64,000 nt of DNA from Pontibacter harenae (GCF_020907245.1 NZ_JAJJWH010000016.1:42658-106657), one strand, 5' to 3'. Shown: positions 1 through 9,496, counted from the stretch's first letter. The notes: generated by a model not told the origin, from the sequence alone. A program made the numbers and translations.

Positions 1-1
1 T

Positions 2-673
2 GTGGCTGTGTATCAGGATGTAAATACCGTGCTTAGCGGTGTTAATTTTGATATAGAGAAAGGGGAGTTTGTTTACCTGGTAGGCAGAACAGGTAGTGGT
101 AAAAGCTCCTTGCTTAAAACGCTGTATGCCGACTTACCTTTGCTCACCGGTATTGCTTCTGTAGCTGATTATAAACTTACAAAACTGCCTCGCAAGCAGG
201 TGCCTTACCTGCGTCGCAAAATAGGTATCATCTTCCAGGACTTTCAACTTCTTCTGGATAGGAGTATAGCCGAAAACCTCACGTTTGTACTACGGGCCAC
301 AGGCTGGAAAGACAAATCGAAGGTAAAGCAGCGTATATCGGAGGTGCTAATGCGTGTCGGCCTGGATGCCGCCGCTGGTAAAATGCCTCATCAACTTTCA
401 GGTGGAGAGCAGCAGCGTATTGTAATTGCACGTGCTCTTCTCAACGAACCTGTCATCCTTTTCGCCGATGAACCTACAGGTAACCTGGATCCAATGGTTG
501 CTGAAGGAATCATGAAGCTGTTTCAGGAAATTAACAACAGCGGTACGGCTATTTTAATGGCTACACACAACTATGAGATCATTAACCGCTACCCAAAGCG
601 CGTTCTCAAGTGCGAAAATGGAAAGGTACTGGATTCTAAGGTTCAAGAATTCAGCCTGATTAGTAGCTATTAA
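2..673 (+). CDS. ftsE: FtsE-like ABC transporter ATP-binding protein (5' end cut off)
   Basis: ATPase of the FtsEX-type ABC complex, which in this family acts at the inner membrane with FtsX to control cell-wall hydrolysis at division. The visible 223 residues hold a Walker A (GRTGSGKS, 28-35), the ABC signature LSGGEQQR (132-139), a Walker B ending in DEPTG (156-160) and an H-loop (ATHNY). The segment [20 protein letters not shown] is typical of Bacteroidota FtsE-like proteins. The open frame runs into the left edge; the usual 15-20 N-terminal residues are missing, so the GTG at position 2 is unlikely to be the true start. No ftsX follows: the next gene is convergent and belongs to a glycan locus. 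A generic LolD/MacB-type ATPase cannot be excluded. Confidence 0.82.
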   Translation: MAVYQDVNTVLSGVNFDIEKGEFVYLVGRTGSGKSSLLKTLYADLPLLTGIASVADYKLTKLPRKQVPYLRRKIGIIFQDFQLLLDRSIAENLTFVLRATGWKDKSKVKQRISEVLMRVGLDAAAGKMPHQLSGGEQQRIVIARALLNEPVILFADEPTGNLDPMVAEGIMKLFQEINNSGTAILMATHNYEIINRYPKRVLKCENGKVLDSKVQEFSLISSY

Positions 674-777
674 AAGCATAAAGCTTCTTTAGCTCCTACA
701 ACTAACACTTCTTCTGAATTATCTATTAGAACAAGCTATAGCATCTGCATTTGCGAGAGCATAACTAAAATAGCTGC

Positions 778-2259
778 TTATCTTTTCAAAAGCTTCTTCA
801 CCAAATTTAGCAACCAGAGATTCAACTCTGGATATACCTTAAGGCTAAGTGTAAGGCTTCCGTAGATAGCAGTGATTATCAGAGATCTTACTATCAGATC
901 TAAAAATACATTCCCCAAATCAGGTATAAGGTAAGAAACGCCTAAAGCAGCTGCCGCAATTGCTGTAATAAGCAAAGAGCTTACAGTGAAGGGCTGTATG
1001 TGGTAGTGGTACTGCACAAAGAACAATCGTGAAAGGTTTATGAGCACATAAGAAATCATGGAGGCTAACGCGGCACCATTCATGCCATACAACGGAATAA
1101 AGTAACTGTTTGTCCAGATGGTGAGCCCTGCAAGCACCATGTTAAAGAGCAGGTCCCAGCGGTACTTTTCGGAGGTAGCCAGAATAATACCGTTAATGCC
1201 TGTAGCCATGTCTATGATGCGAGCCATCGATAAAAAAAGCACGACGTACTTTCCCTGCCTATAAGATTCAGGCATGAAAGAGAACAGGTTATCAATATTT
1301 GCCCATATACCCACAAAAATAAGTAAGCCGAGCACCAAGTTTATCGTAGTAATGTTTTTATAAAGCTTCTCCATTCCCTGCATGTTTTTGTCCTTCCAGA
1401 AATCTGCAACCTGCGGACTTGCAATTTTGTAGATGGAACGTGCTGGAATAATAATTGCACTTGTCATGAAGAAAGCAGTGGTGTAAATTCCGTTATCAGC
1501 TAAGCTATAGGAGGCAATCATTACCTGGTCTATAGAAGTGATGATGGTAACAGAAATATTGCCCATGAAGGTAAAAAAGCCATAGTATAGCATTTCCTGC
1601 AGTGGAAATGTTCTAAGTTGCTTAAATGAGGGGCGAATAAAAAGCTGCTTTAACCACAGGGCATAAGCCACCAGTACAAACGACAATACCGAGAACAAAG
1701 CAATGTATAGTAGCACGAACTGCTGAAAGCTAATCAGGCCAAATGCAAAAACAGCTATCAGGGCAGAGGTTAGCACCCGCAGCAAGATATCTTTGGTGAA
1801 AGAAGATACAATTGTTTTATAAAGAGACCTTAAGTACGCCTGAAAAAGCTCGAAGAGCAGCGTGAACAAGGCCAGCGGAATTATAAAATAGTAGTAGTTT
1901 ATCAGAAGGGATGAGTTCTCCTGATAATGATTTACCACAACAGGCTTGAATAACAGGAAAAGTGCTGTAACCACAGCAAAACCCAGCATGGGCACCGATA
2001 ACAGCAGGAATAAAAACCCGTTGTGCTTTTGCTCCTTGTTTCGGAAGTAGGGAAAGTACCTAACACTCATGTTCACGAAACCAAGGGCAGAAAATTGTGC
2101 AAACATGGTGGAAATGGTAATCAGTAGCCGCGTAAGTCCTACCTGTTCTTCATCTAGAAAGTTAGGAAAGAGGAGTATTGTGTTAACATAGCCAATGCCG
2201 ATGCCAGCATACGAAATGATGGTGTTCCAGATTCCTTCACGCTGAAGCGTCTTACTCAT
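778..2259 (-). CDS. Polysaccharide/O-antigen flippase (Wzx/MATE-like)
   Basis: Integral membrane protein of 493 residues with about 12-14 hydrophobic segments and short charged loops, the layout of Wzx-type lipid-linked oligosaccharide flippases. The N-terminus (MSKTLQREGIWNTIISYAG) and the mid-region ITSIDQVMIASY resemble lipopolysaccharide biosynthesis proteins of the MOP superfamily. It would move an undecaprenyl-linked glycan across the inner membrane. It is the last gene of the minus-strand pseudaminic acid block, 154 bp after the candidate sugar transferase, which suggests that the exported glycan carries pseudaminate. This substrate is inferred from context; the sequence alone gives only the fold. 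Confidence 0.85.
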   Translation of the reverse strand: MSKTLQREGIWNTIISYAGIGIGYVNTILLFPNFLDEEQVGLTRLLITISTMFAQFSALGFVNMSVRYFPYFRNKEQKHNGFLFLLLSVPMLGFAVVTALFLLFKPVVVNHYQENSSLLINYYYFIIPLALFTLLFELFQAYLRSLYKTIVSSFTKDILLRVLTSALIAVFAFGLISFQQFVLLYIALFSVLSFVLVAYALWLKQLFIRPSFKQLRTFPLQEMLYYGFFTFMGNISVTIITSIDQVMIASYSLADNGIYTTAFFMTSAIIIPARSIYKIASPQVADFWKDKNMQGMEKLYKNITTINLVLGLLIFVGIWANIDNLFSFMPESYRQGKYVVLFLSMARIIDMATGINGIILATSEKYRWDLLFNMVLAGLTIWTNSYFIPLYGMNGAALASMISYVLINLSRLFFVQYHYHIQPFTVSSLLITAIAAAALGVSYLIPDLGNVFLDLIVRSLIITAIYGSLTLSLKVYPELNLWLLNLVKKLLKR

Positions 2260-2413
2260 TAGGGGCTGTTAAACGATGAGGTGCAAAGGTAAATCAAAAG
2301 AGCTAAAAGAATAAAACTACTTTACCGCCTCAACCCAGCCTTTATACAACTTGCTCTGAAACAAGGCTTTTGTTGATAATCAAATTTTACCATCTGTAAA
2401 CTAGTCGGATTGC

Positions 2414-3694
2414 TTAATTTGATGCTATGAATTGCTGTAGTTTCTGTAAGGCTAATTCGCTGCTGTGTCCATCATAGTGGGTGCCGACGGTGGCATTGTA
2501 ATATTTTGCTCTGTGGTAAACCTTAGGCTTGTTGTGGAGGTGCTGGCGTAGGAGGTCGGCTAGCGAGGCTGTATTTGAAGCAGTGTCCACTAAGCCATTT
2601 GCTACATAGCCATAGTAGTCTTGTAAGTTTTCTTTTGGGTTAAAGTTGTAAAAAATAGACCACACGTTTAGTAGTACTGCCTCTAAGTGTATTCCAGAGT
2701 TACCGCTTACCTGCAGATCAATTTGGCTGAGATACTCGAATGTTGGAGCTGTGCGGCTATCCGAGAGACTAATATTAGAGCCTATACTTTTAAGAAAGCT
2801 GAAATCACGGTTGTCGCGTGGGTGAGGGCGAAGGATGAACTGTAATGTAGGAAAGGCCGCTGAAAGTTGCACCAACAGTCTCTCTAACTCTTCTATAAGG
2901 TCCATCAGGTTACTGCCAATGCCTACGGTTTTTATGCTTGTGTTATGGTTGCGCAGAGGCACATATTTGTCTGCTTTTGGCATACCAATTAACTCCACTT
3001 TTCCTGCAATCGGCCCACAAAGCTTATACTTGTCCAGCGAATCATGGCCCTCCAGCAAGTTTAAATCGAACATCAATGGAGGAAATAAATTACTGACACT
3101 GGCGTGTTGAATGTAAGCTGTTTTGATGCCTAGCTTTTTTGCTGCTAGGAGCATGGCACGCGCATCAGGATTATGATCGTTGGCAAACACCACACAAGTC
3201 GGCCTGTACTTCCGCAGCTTTTGGAGGTATACTTCATAAAAGCCGATAGCATCGAAAAGCAGGTCGTAAAAACGCAGCGTGATGTGCTTTTTTTGCTTGA
3301 GAAACTGAAAAAGCAGCGGCAGAAACTTATAGTAGTAAATTATTTTTTTCCGCAGCGAAATACGTTTTACATCATTAGCGTATTTGCCGATGCTCTTGTT
3401 CTGCCCAGCTACCAACACAGCATGAGGTAAAGCTTCTGCAATAAAGCTTAGGCTGTCGTAGTTATTTTGGCTAACTACATAGAGCCAAACCTTCCTTTGT
3501 AACTCAGCAGGTTTTTCTACAGACTGAAAAAGGTTTCCGAGCAATCGTACTACAGCATAGCCAGCTACTTTCAATACTCGCTTCAGCGAACTTTTAGGGG
3601 AAGCATTGTTCTTTGCACTTTCAGGAAGCTTTAAAAAGCCTTCCGAGAAGTACAGGTACAAAATATTGCTGTAGCGGGCAAACTGCTGCTTCAT
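2414..3694 (-). CDS. Putative glycosyltransferase of the pseudaminic acid locus
   Basis: 426-residue soluble protein I cannot assign to a named family with certainty. Features fit a GT-B-like or glycerophosphotransferase-like transferase: a Rossmann-like stretch around CVVFANDHNPDARAMLLAAK and TAYIQHASV (about residues 168-200), and a late ILRPHPRDNRDF segment (about 287-298). RPHP motifs occur in CDP-glycerol and capsule transferases that use nucleotide-linked donors. It starts 3 bp after pseI and reads in the same direction, so it is almost certainly co-transcribed with the CMP-pseudaminate genes. The simplest inference is that it transfers pseudaminate onto the surface glycan. No signal peptide or membrane segment is evident. 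The function is contextual, not proven by motif. Confidence 0.6.
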   Translation of the reverse strand: MKQQFARYSNILYLYFSEGFLKLPESAKNNASPKSSLKRVLKVAGYAVVRLLGNLFQSVEKPAELQRKVWLYVVSQNNYDSLSFIAEALPHAVLVAGQNKSIGKYANDVKRISLRKKIIYYYKFLPLLFQFLKQKKHITLRFYDLLFDAIGFYEVYLQKLRKYRPTCVVFANDHNPDARAMLLAAKKLGIKTAYIQHASVSNLFPPLMFDLNLLEGHDSLDKYKLCGPIAGKVELIGMPKADKYVPLRNHNTSIKTVGIGSNLMDLIEELERLLVQLSAAFPTLQFILRPHPRDNRDFSFLKSIGSNISLSDSRTAPTFEYLSQIDLQVSGNSGIHLEAVLLNVWSIFYNFNPKENLQDYYGYVANGLVDTASNTASLADLLRQHLHNKPKVYHRAKYYNATVGTHYDGHSSELALQKLQQFIASN

Positions 3695-3697
3695 GAA

Positions 3698-4741
3698 CTA
3701 TAACAAGACCCAATTGAGGGGGGTGCCTGCCTTGATTTCCTTTGTGGCGGTTCTGCCCAATAGTTCTTCGTAGTATTTAGGAGCAAGCCCCAACCCTGGC
3801 CTGATTACACGAATATTCTCCTTTGAGAAAGCCTCACCAGGCTGAATATCTTGCGCTGCATACACAGACCGCTTGAAGAGGCGGCTCTTTTGCTCGGCAC
3901 GCTGCACCCCGTACTGCACATGCCCCAGCGCCTGCCAAGCCCTTTCAGACTCTACCACCAACGACTGCAGTTCCTGAGGCTCCAGCGAAAAAGCCGAGTC
4001 TACACCACCGTCTGCTCTACGGAGCGTAAAGTGCTTCTCTACTACGGTTGCGCCTAAAGCCACGGCAGCCACGGCGGCTCCCACACCTATTGTGTGATCC
4101 GATAGGCCCACCTGCACACCGAACAGTTCCCGCATATGTGGAATGGTGAGCAGGTTCGTGTTCTGAGGGGTGGCAGGATAGGTGCTGGTGCATTTGAGCA
4201 TAACAAAATTATGACAGCCAGTGCTGCGAAGCACCTGCACAGCCTCATCGAGCTCGGAGATTGTGGCAGCTCCAGTACTGATAATGACAGGCTTGCCTGT
4301 TGCGGCTACCTTGCGCAGCAGCGGGTGGTCTGTGTTTTCAAAAGAGGCAATCTTATAAACTGGTGCTCCTAATTCCTCCAGAAAATCAACGGCCGTCTCG
4401 TCAAAAGGAGAAGAGAAAGCGATGATGCCTCGTTCTTTGGCCCTTTGGAAGATTGCTTTGTGCCAATCCCAAGGAGTGTAAGCTTCCTGGTACAGGTCGT
4501 ACAGTTCTCGGCCTTTCCAGAGCGAGTTTTCGTCTTCTATGGTGAAAGCCCCAGGCAAAGTCATGGTATCGGCAGTGTATGTCTGCAGCTTTATGGCATC
4601 GGCCCCAGCGTCGGCAGCGGCATCTACAATTTGCAGCGCCCGCTCCAGCGACTGGTTATGATTCCCCGACATCTCTGCAATGATGAAAGGTTTATGTCCA
4701 GGTCCGATCTGGCGGTCTACTATGGTTATATCGTTAATCAT
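3698..4741 (-). CDS. pseI: Pseudaminic acid synthase
   Basis: NeuB-family enzyme (347 aa) that condenses 2,4-diacetamido-2,4,6-trideoxy-L-altrose with phosphoenolpyruvate to give pseudaminic acid in the cytoplasm. The N-terminal TIM barrel shows IIAEMSGNHNQSLERA, DAIKLQTYTADTMT, FSSPFDETAVDFLEEL, KIASFENTDHPLLRKVA and VGLSDHTIG; EKHFTLRRADGGVDSAFSLE is characteristic of PseI rather than of sialic acid NeuB. The C-terminal SAF (antifreeze-like) domain follows from about residue 285 (RSVYAAQDIQPGEAFSKENI). Length is normal. It lies 18 bp after the PseG-PseH fusion gene and 3 bp before the transferase gene, within the same operon. Confidence 0.95.
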   Translation of the reverse strand: MINDITIVDRQIGPGHKPFIIAEMSGNHNQSLERALQIVDAAADAGADAIKLQTYTADTMTLPGAFTIEDENSLWKGRELYDLYQEAYTPWDWHKAIFQRAKERGIIAFSSPFDETAVDFLEELGAPVYKIASFENTDHPLLRKVAATGKPVIISTGAATISELDEAVQVLRSTGCHNFVMLKCTSTYPATPQNTNLLTIPHMRELFGVQVGLSDHTIGVGAAVAAVALGATVVEKHFTLRRADGGVDSAFSLEPQELQSLVVESERAWQALGHVQYGVQRAEQKSRLFKRSVYAAQDIQPGEAFSKENIRVIRPGLGLAPKYYEELLGRTATKEIKAGTPLNWVLL

Positions 4742-4759
4742 GTGGTTGCTCTTTCTCCT

Positions 4760-6232
4760 TTAATAATTTACCTGCAAAACAAATCGGAAGGCATTCGGGT
4801 GCTGCGCATGCGGTTCTCCATAACTAAAGCCAGCCTTTTCAAAAGCTCTGATAGAGGCAATATTGTCTTTTTGAACCAGTCCTTCGACCACCTTCACTTC
4901 CGAGGCTTCCCGTGATAGCTGCTTTATACCCTTTAGAAGCACCGTGTGGCCCAGCCCTTTGCCCCTGAAGCTTTCGCTGATCAGGTAGCTCAGTGTTGCC
5001 CGCTCTTCCTTCAGGTCGAAACGGATATGTGCCGCAGGTTCGCCTTTTACTTCCGCAATATACAAGTAGCTGTCTGGAACTGCCAACTTTGTCTCCAGCC
5101 AACGTTTGTGATCTTCCAGTTTTATCTTGTCTGTATTAAAAGAACGTGCACGCACAGCAGGATCGTTTGCCCAATCGAAAAGCAAAAGTGTATCTTCGGA
5201 AGTTGCATGACGTAAAATAAGGCTTGCCTGTAGACTGAGGGACTGAAAGAACTGCTGATAAAGTTGCCAGCTTTTGCCGTCGAAGAACTGTCTCTGCTTT
5301 TGTACTTGCGCAGCAAATGCTTCTGATGTTACACCTCCCTGAACAAATTCAGGAAGCTTCGCATAGTCATAAGCGAGGTTGTTCTGAGTCAGGAAAGTAT
5401 AAAGCCCCTCCTGGTTAGCTGCCGTTCTCAAGACAAAAAGAAGCCCGCCCACTGCGCAGTACTCATAAGAAACTCCGCTGGCTGAAGTTACGGCCAAAGA
5501 GCATTGCTGCATCAGGTTACACATTGCGTCGGCACCGAGGTTCTGATGCAACTTATAAGCTGGCTTATTCCGTAGCCAGTGCTGTAACTTCTCCAAATGC
5601 ATATAGGCACTTCCGACCACAATCTCCACGCGATCTGCTTTAACCTTTAGAAGATCTTCAGCAATTCTTAGCGTATAGTTTTCAGGGTCAGCGCCACCCA
5701 TATTCAGAAGCACATGCACTTTGTTTTGGTAGGTACGCCCTTGTAGTGCTGCTGCTAAAAACGGCTGACGGAGCAAGGCGTAGCTTGGGCCTAAATACAG
5801 CTTGGTGTACGGCGATACGCTATAGTTGCTGCTATCCATATTACCTGCTTGGTTTATAATTGCATCTGCTACAAAAGGATATGCATGTATATCGTCGATG
5901 CAGGCAAGAGAACAACCTGATACTTTTATCTGTTGCTGATAAGTTGTATCGAAATGATAGCCGTCTAGTATAACCACATCATCAGGCTTTAGAATAGTAT
6001 CTACTAGGTATTTAGCCTCATTCGACTTAACTTCTGCTTTAGGAAGCGAAATAACATGTTCGCATTCCTGCTTTATTTGTGCCAGCAACTTTTCATCTGG
6101 TTCTTGTATAGCAAAAGCCAGTTCAAACTCATCGCGCAGCATGCTGGCCAATGCGAGTGACCGAACGACGTGCCCAAGTCCGATGGTGGAGCTTCCGTCT
6201 GCCCTGAATACGATGCGGCTTTTTTTCTGCAT
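4760..6232 (-). CDS. pseG: PseG-PseH fusion: UDP-sugar hydrolase plus N-acetyltransferase
   Basis: A single 490-residue protein carries two pathway steps. Residues 1 to about 335 match PseG, the GT-B-fold hydrolase that removes UDP from UDP-2,4-diacetamido-2,4,6-trideoxy-beta-L-altrose; the glycine-rich GLGHVVRSLALA motif near the start contains the family's catalytic His. Residues 339-490 form a GNAT domain of PseH type, which acetylates the 4-amino group of the previous intermediate; motif A is RGKGLG at 423-428, and ASIRAFEKAGF is the usual GNAT end motif. The two activities are consecutive, so the fusion may couple them. The gene sits 37 bp after the cytidylyltransferase and 18 bp before pseI. 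No frameshift or internal stop is seen. Confidence 0.9.
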   Translation of the reverse strand: MQKKSRIVFRADGSSTIGLGHVVRSLALASMLRDEFELAFAIQEPDEKLLAQIKQECEHVISLPKAEVKSNEAKYLVDTILKPDDVVILDGYHFDTTYQQQIKVSGCSLACIDDIHAYPFVADAIINQAGNMDSSNYSVSPYTKLYLGPSYALLRQPFLAAALQGRTYQNKVHVLLNMGGADPENYTLRIAEDLLKVKADRVEIVVGSAYMHLEKLQHWLRNKPAYKLHQNLGADAMCNLMQQCSLAVTSASGVSYEYCAVGGLLFVLRTAANQEGLYTFLTQNNLAYDYAKLPEFVQGGVTSEAFAAQVQKQRQFFDGKSWQLYQQFFQSLSLQASLILRHATSEDTLLLFDWANDPAVRARSFNTDKIKLEDHKRWLETKLAVPDSYLYIAEVKGEPAAHIRFDLKEERATLSYLISESFRGKGLGHTVLLKGIKQLSREASEVKVVEGLVQKDNIASIRAFEKAGFSYGEPHAQHPNAFRFVLQVNY

Positions 6233-6269
6233 TGACTTTGATATGGCTAATGGTAAAAATGATTTACTC

Positions 6270-7004
6270 CTACAGTTTTTTCTGCTCGATGTGTGCGTTC
6301 AGTTGGACCAGTTCTGGGTGCTGATCTAAAAGCTGGATAAGTTGCTCACTACCTAGTTCAGCTGCGTTAAAGTTATTGATGAGCAACTGAATGAGGTGTA
6401 AATCATCCTTCGTGTCTAAGGTGATGCGGTAGTGGCTGGCATCAGTTGCTCGCTTATAGTGCCGAATCTCCACATCACCGCTTTTATTTTGGTTGATGTA
6501 AGGCGTTACATGCTCCAGTTCGGCTGGAAGAGTGGCATTTTGAAATGCCTTCTCCAGTAGACTGAAGGAGAAAATCTCAAAATCCATTCCTCTAGGAAAT
6601 GTACGCTGCAAAGCGTTAGATAAATAAACCTGCTGATTGTTTTCTACGGCGTTATACTGCTTAAGTGCATCCTTTATGATGCTGCCGTCTATAAGAGGAC
6701 AGTCTGAGGTAACGCGTACAATTATATCCAATTGGTACATCTCAGCGCAGTGGTAATAGCGGCTCAAAACATTTTGCTCATCACCTCTATAGAGATTAAT
6801 CTGACGAGCTTCGGCAAACGCAGCAATAGGATTGTCAGAGGCATTTGTGGTGGTAGCAATAAAAACATCTAAACCCGCTTCTCGCAGCCTATCTATATGG
6901 TGCTGAAGCATTGTTTTGCCGCTTGCTTCTAAGAGCACCTTGCCTGGCAAACGCGTGCTTGTCATTCGCGCTTGCGTAATGACGCCGACTTTTCTATTTG
7001 CCAT
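6270..7004 (-). CDS. SpsF-type cytidylyltransferase in the PseF position
   Basis: Cytoplasmic nucleotidyltransferase of 244 residues that probably activates pseudaminic acid with CTP to CMP-pseudaminate, the last step of donor synthesis. The N-terminus VGVITQARMTSTRLPGKVL and the later RVTSDCPLID are those of the SpsF/CMP-KDO-synthetase-like family, not the IIPARGGSK opening of classical PseF/NeuA. No other cytidylyltransferase occurs in the block, so it likely fills that role. I choose the ATG at 7004 over a TTG three codons upstream; the start overlaps the end of pseC by 11 bp, indicating translational coupling. The assignment of CMP-Pse synthesis rests on context. Confidence 0.82.
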   Translation of the reverse strand: MANRKVGVITQARMTSTRLPGKVLLEASGKTMLQHHIDRLREAGLDVFIATTTNASDNPIAAFAEARQINLYRGDEQNVLSRYYHCAEMYQLDIIVRVTSDCPLIDGSIIKDALKQYNAVENNQQVYLSNALQRTFPRGMDFEIFSFSLLEKAFQNATLPAELEHVTPYINQNKSGDVEIRHYKRATDASHYRITLDTKDDLHLIQLLINNFNAAELGSEQLIQLLDQHPELVQLNAHIEQKKL

Positions 7005-8199
7005 GGCTAACAAACTTTTTCACCTGCTCTATCACATACTGCTGCTCTTCATCCGTCAGTGAAGGGTACATCGGTAAACTGAGACACTCGCTATAGTATG
7101 CTTCTGCCACAGGAAAGTCTCCATTCCGGTAACCTTGTTGGCGGTAGTAGGGCATTGTGTGTGAAGGAATATAATGCACCTGAGCAAGAATATTGTGCTC
7201 GCGCAGGTAATCGTAAAGCCCCTTACGGTCCTGTATGCGGATAACGTAAAGGTGATAGGCGTGGCCTGTATCACCAGTTTTGCCTAGTACTACACCATTG
7301 GTGCTTAATACTTTAACTTCATTGATATCTTCAAAAGCTTCATCGTATATCCTGGCTATTCCTTTTCTTCGGGCCAAACCTGCATCGGCACGAGCTAACT
7401 GGGAAAGGCCAAGGGCACAGAGCATATCAGGTATACGGTAATTATAGCCTAGTTCCTGCATCTCCATATACCAACCACCGTGGTTTTCCTCCAACAATTC
7501 CGCATCGCGGGTAATGCCGTGGGTACGGTAGAGCAGGAGCTTCTTGTATAGTTCCTCGTTATTTGTCGTTACCATGCCGCCCTCACCCGTGGCAATATGT
7601 TTCACTGGGTGAAAAGAAAAGATGGAGAGATCTGCATGTTGTCCGTTGCCGCAAAGCTGTTTGTTGCCCTGGCTGTCGTGGAAGTAGCCACCAGGGGAGT
7701 GAGCCGCATCTTCTATAATCCACAAGCCGTACTCATCCGCCAGTTCCCGAAATGCCTCCAGGTTCACAGGATTACCAGCAAAATCGACAGGTATAAGTCC
7801 ATGAAAATAGCCTTTAGGTTTGCTTTGTAGCAGTGCCCGCACTTTCTCTATATCTAAAAGAGCGGTAGCAGGATCGATATCGGCAAAATAAACAGTACCT
7901 CCGCAGTAGCGCACGCAATTGGCAGAGGCCACAAACGTAATGGGTGTCGTAATCACTCTTGTCTCCGCATTCACTCCCAAAGCCATGGTGCATAAGTGCA
8001 AGGCAGCGGTGCCATTAGAAACAGCCACCGCATATTTTGCCCCGACATATTTTGCAAAAGCTTGCTCAAACTCCGCCACTTTCGGCCCCTGTGTCAGGTA
8101 ATCCGACTGAAGTGTTTCTACCACAGCGGCTATGTCCTCTTCTGTAATATGCTGCCTGCCGTAGGGGATGGGAGATTTATGTTCTGAGTTCGATGACAT
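6994..8199 (-). CDS. pseC: UDP-4-amino-4,6-dideoxy-N-acetyl-beta-L-altrosamine transaminase
   Basis: PLP-dependent aminotransferase of the DegT/DnrJ/EryC1 family (401 aa) that adds the 4-amino group to the PseB product, using glutamate as donor. Visible marks are SNGTAALHL (phosphate binding), IIEDAAHSPGG (Asp for the PLP pyridine) and SIFSFHPVKHIATGEGGM with the Schiff-base lysine at K200. The C-terminus LPMYPSLTDEEQQYVIEQV is typical of PseC. The frame stays open 16 codons further upstream, but the ATG at 8199 gives the normal family N-terminus (SPIPYGRQHITEEDI), so I use it. Its 3' end overlaps the cytidylyltransferase start. Confidence 0.94.
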   Translation of the reverse strand: MSSNSEHKSPIPYGRQHITEEDIAAVVETLQSDYLTQGPKVAEFEQAFAKYVGAKYAVAVSNGTAALHLCTMALGVNAETRVITTPITFVASANCVRYCGGTVYFADIDPATALLDIEKVRALLQSKPKGYFHGLIPVDFAGNPVNLEAFRELADEYGLWIIEDAAHSPGGYFHDSQGNKQLCGNGQHADLSIFSFHPVKHIATGEGGMVTTNNEELYKKLLLYRTHGITRDAELLEENHGGWYMEMQELGYNYRIPDMLCALGLSQLARADAGLARRKGIARIYDEAFEDINEVKVLSTNGVVLGKTGDTGHAYHLYVIRIQDRKGLYDYLREHNILAQVHYIPSHTMPYYRQQGYRNGDFPVAEAYYSECLSLPMYPSLTDEEQQYVIEQVKKFVSHGK

Positions 8200-8476
8200 T
8201 TTTATGAATGAGAAATTGTGAGTGGCGACACAAGTATGACGGATCAAGATACACGACTTTGTGAAGCTGCCTCTTTAATTTTGATATTGCAGTTGCTGCA
8301 CAAGTATTCCAACTGTTGGTGAGAGCACACAACAGCGGCGGAGGTAGTGCTGCACCGAGTTATAAATTAGTAACCAAGAATAAAAATGAACAAAAATGAG
8401 TGTTTCTAGACTTTATGCAAAGAATGCCACTGCGGCGACACTTCATTCATGATTTCTAATTCATCATTCCCCAATT

Positions 8477-9496
8477 TTACGCAGTAAAACTTGGGTCTAC
8501 GTGTTGACGGATCTGCTCACGAAGTTGCTCTACATCAAGCCACTCGGAGTTAGTGCCAGAGTTATACTTGAAGCCCATCTCCACCATTTTACCATTGTGT
8601 GCTTGCAGAAAATCTTCTGTCTTCCAAATAGGAGTAGAAGGGAGTATAACATAATATTTCTCCAGCTCCACCGTCATCAGCGAATCAGTTTCTGTAATCA
8701 TCTCTTCATGTAGCTTCTCGCCTGGTCGAATGCCTACAATCGCCTGGCGGCAGTTCGGGCCTATCGCTTCGGCCATCTCTGTAATGCGGTAAGACGGAAT
8801 TTTAGGTACAAATATTTCGCCCCCCCAGTGGTTGCCAAGTGCATGGAAAACCATTTCCACACCTTCTTCAAGTGAAATATTAAAGCGTGTCATTTCTGGG
8901 TGCGTGATGGGGAGAACACCATCTGACCTTTTCTTCAGGAAGAAAGGAACCACAGATCCGCGTGATCCGATCACATTCCCGTAACGCACAACAGAAAATC
9001 GGATGTCACGCCTGCCTTTCATGTTGTTGGCAGCTACAAATAGTTTATCAGAGCATAGTTTCGTGGCACCATAAAGGTTTATTGGAGCCGCCGCTTTATC
9101 GGTAGAGAGCGCCACCACTTCCTTCACACCACAGTCAAGGGCCGCATTGATGACATTCTCAGCACCCAAGATATTTGTTTTAATGCACTCCATAGGATTG
9201 TACTCTGCCGCAGGAACTTGCTTCAAGGCAGCAGCGTGTACAATTACATCAATGCCTTCGCAGGCTCTTTTAAAGCGATCTCCATCGCGTACATCTCCAA
9301 TAAAGAAACGAATGGAATTGTACTGGCTGTGTGGAAATACCTGCGACATCTCGAACTGCTTCAGTTCATCGCGGGAGTAAATTACAACCCGTTTAATCTG
9401 CGGGAAACGGGCGTACAGCATTTCCACGAATTTTTTTCCGAACGAGCCTGTGCCGCCTGTTATTAAGATAGACTTATGATTTAGGTCTAATGCCAT
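8477..9496 (-). CDS. pseB: UDP-N-acetylglucosamine 4,6-dehydratase (inverting)
   Basis: First enzyme of pseudaminic acid synthesis: it dehydrates UDP-GlcNAc at C4/C6 and inverts C5. The 339-residue protein is an extended SDR with the cofactor motif ITGGTGSFGKKFVEML near the N-terminus, TDKAAAPINLYGATK with the YxxxK active site, and RYGNVIGSRGSVVPFF. These segments are typical of PseB/FlaA1 and shorter than membrane-bound FlaA1/WbpM types; no membrane segments are present. The frame is open 53 codons upstream of the chosen ATG at 9496, but that extension is unlike the family. A 277-bp gap separates it from pseC, so pseC may also have its own promoter. Confidence 0.94.
   Translation of the reverse strand: MALDLNHKSILITGGTGSFGKKFVEMLYARFPQIKRVVIYSRDELKQFEMSQVFPHSQYNSIRFFIGDVRDGDRFKRACEGIDVIVHAAALKQVPAAEYNPMECIKTNILGAENVINAALDCGVKEVVALSTDKAAAPINLYGATKLCSDKLFVAANNMKGRRDIRFSVVRYGNVIGSRGSVVPFFLKKRSDGVLPITHPEMTRFNISLEEGVEMVFHALGNHWGGEIFVPKIPSYRITEMAEAIGPNCRQAIVGIRPGEKLHEEMITETDSLMTVELEKYYVILPSTPIWKTEDFLQAHNGKMVEMGFKYNSGTNSEWLDVEQLREQIRQHVDPSFTA

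Noticed and set aside
4445..4915. 156-codon plus-strand frame opposite pseI and PseG-PseH
   Set aside because: Antisense to two well-supported genes and without any recognisable domain.
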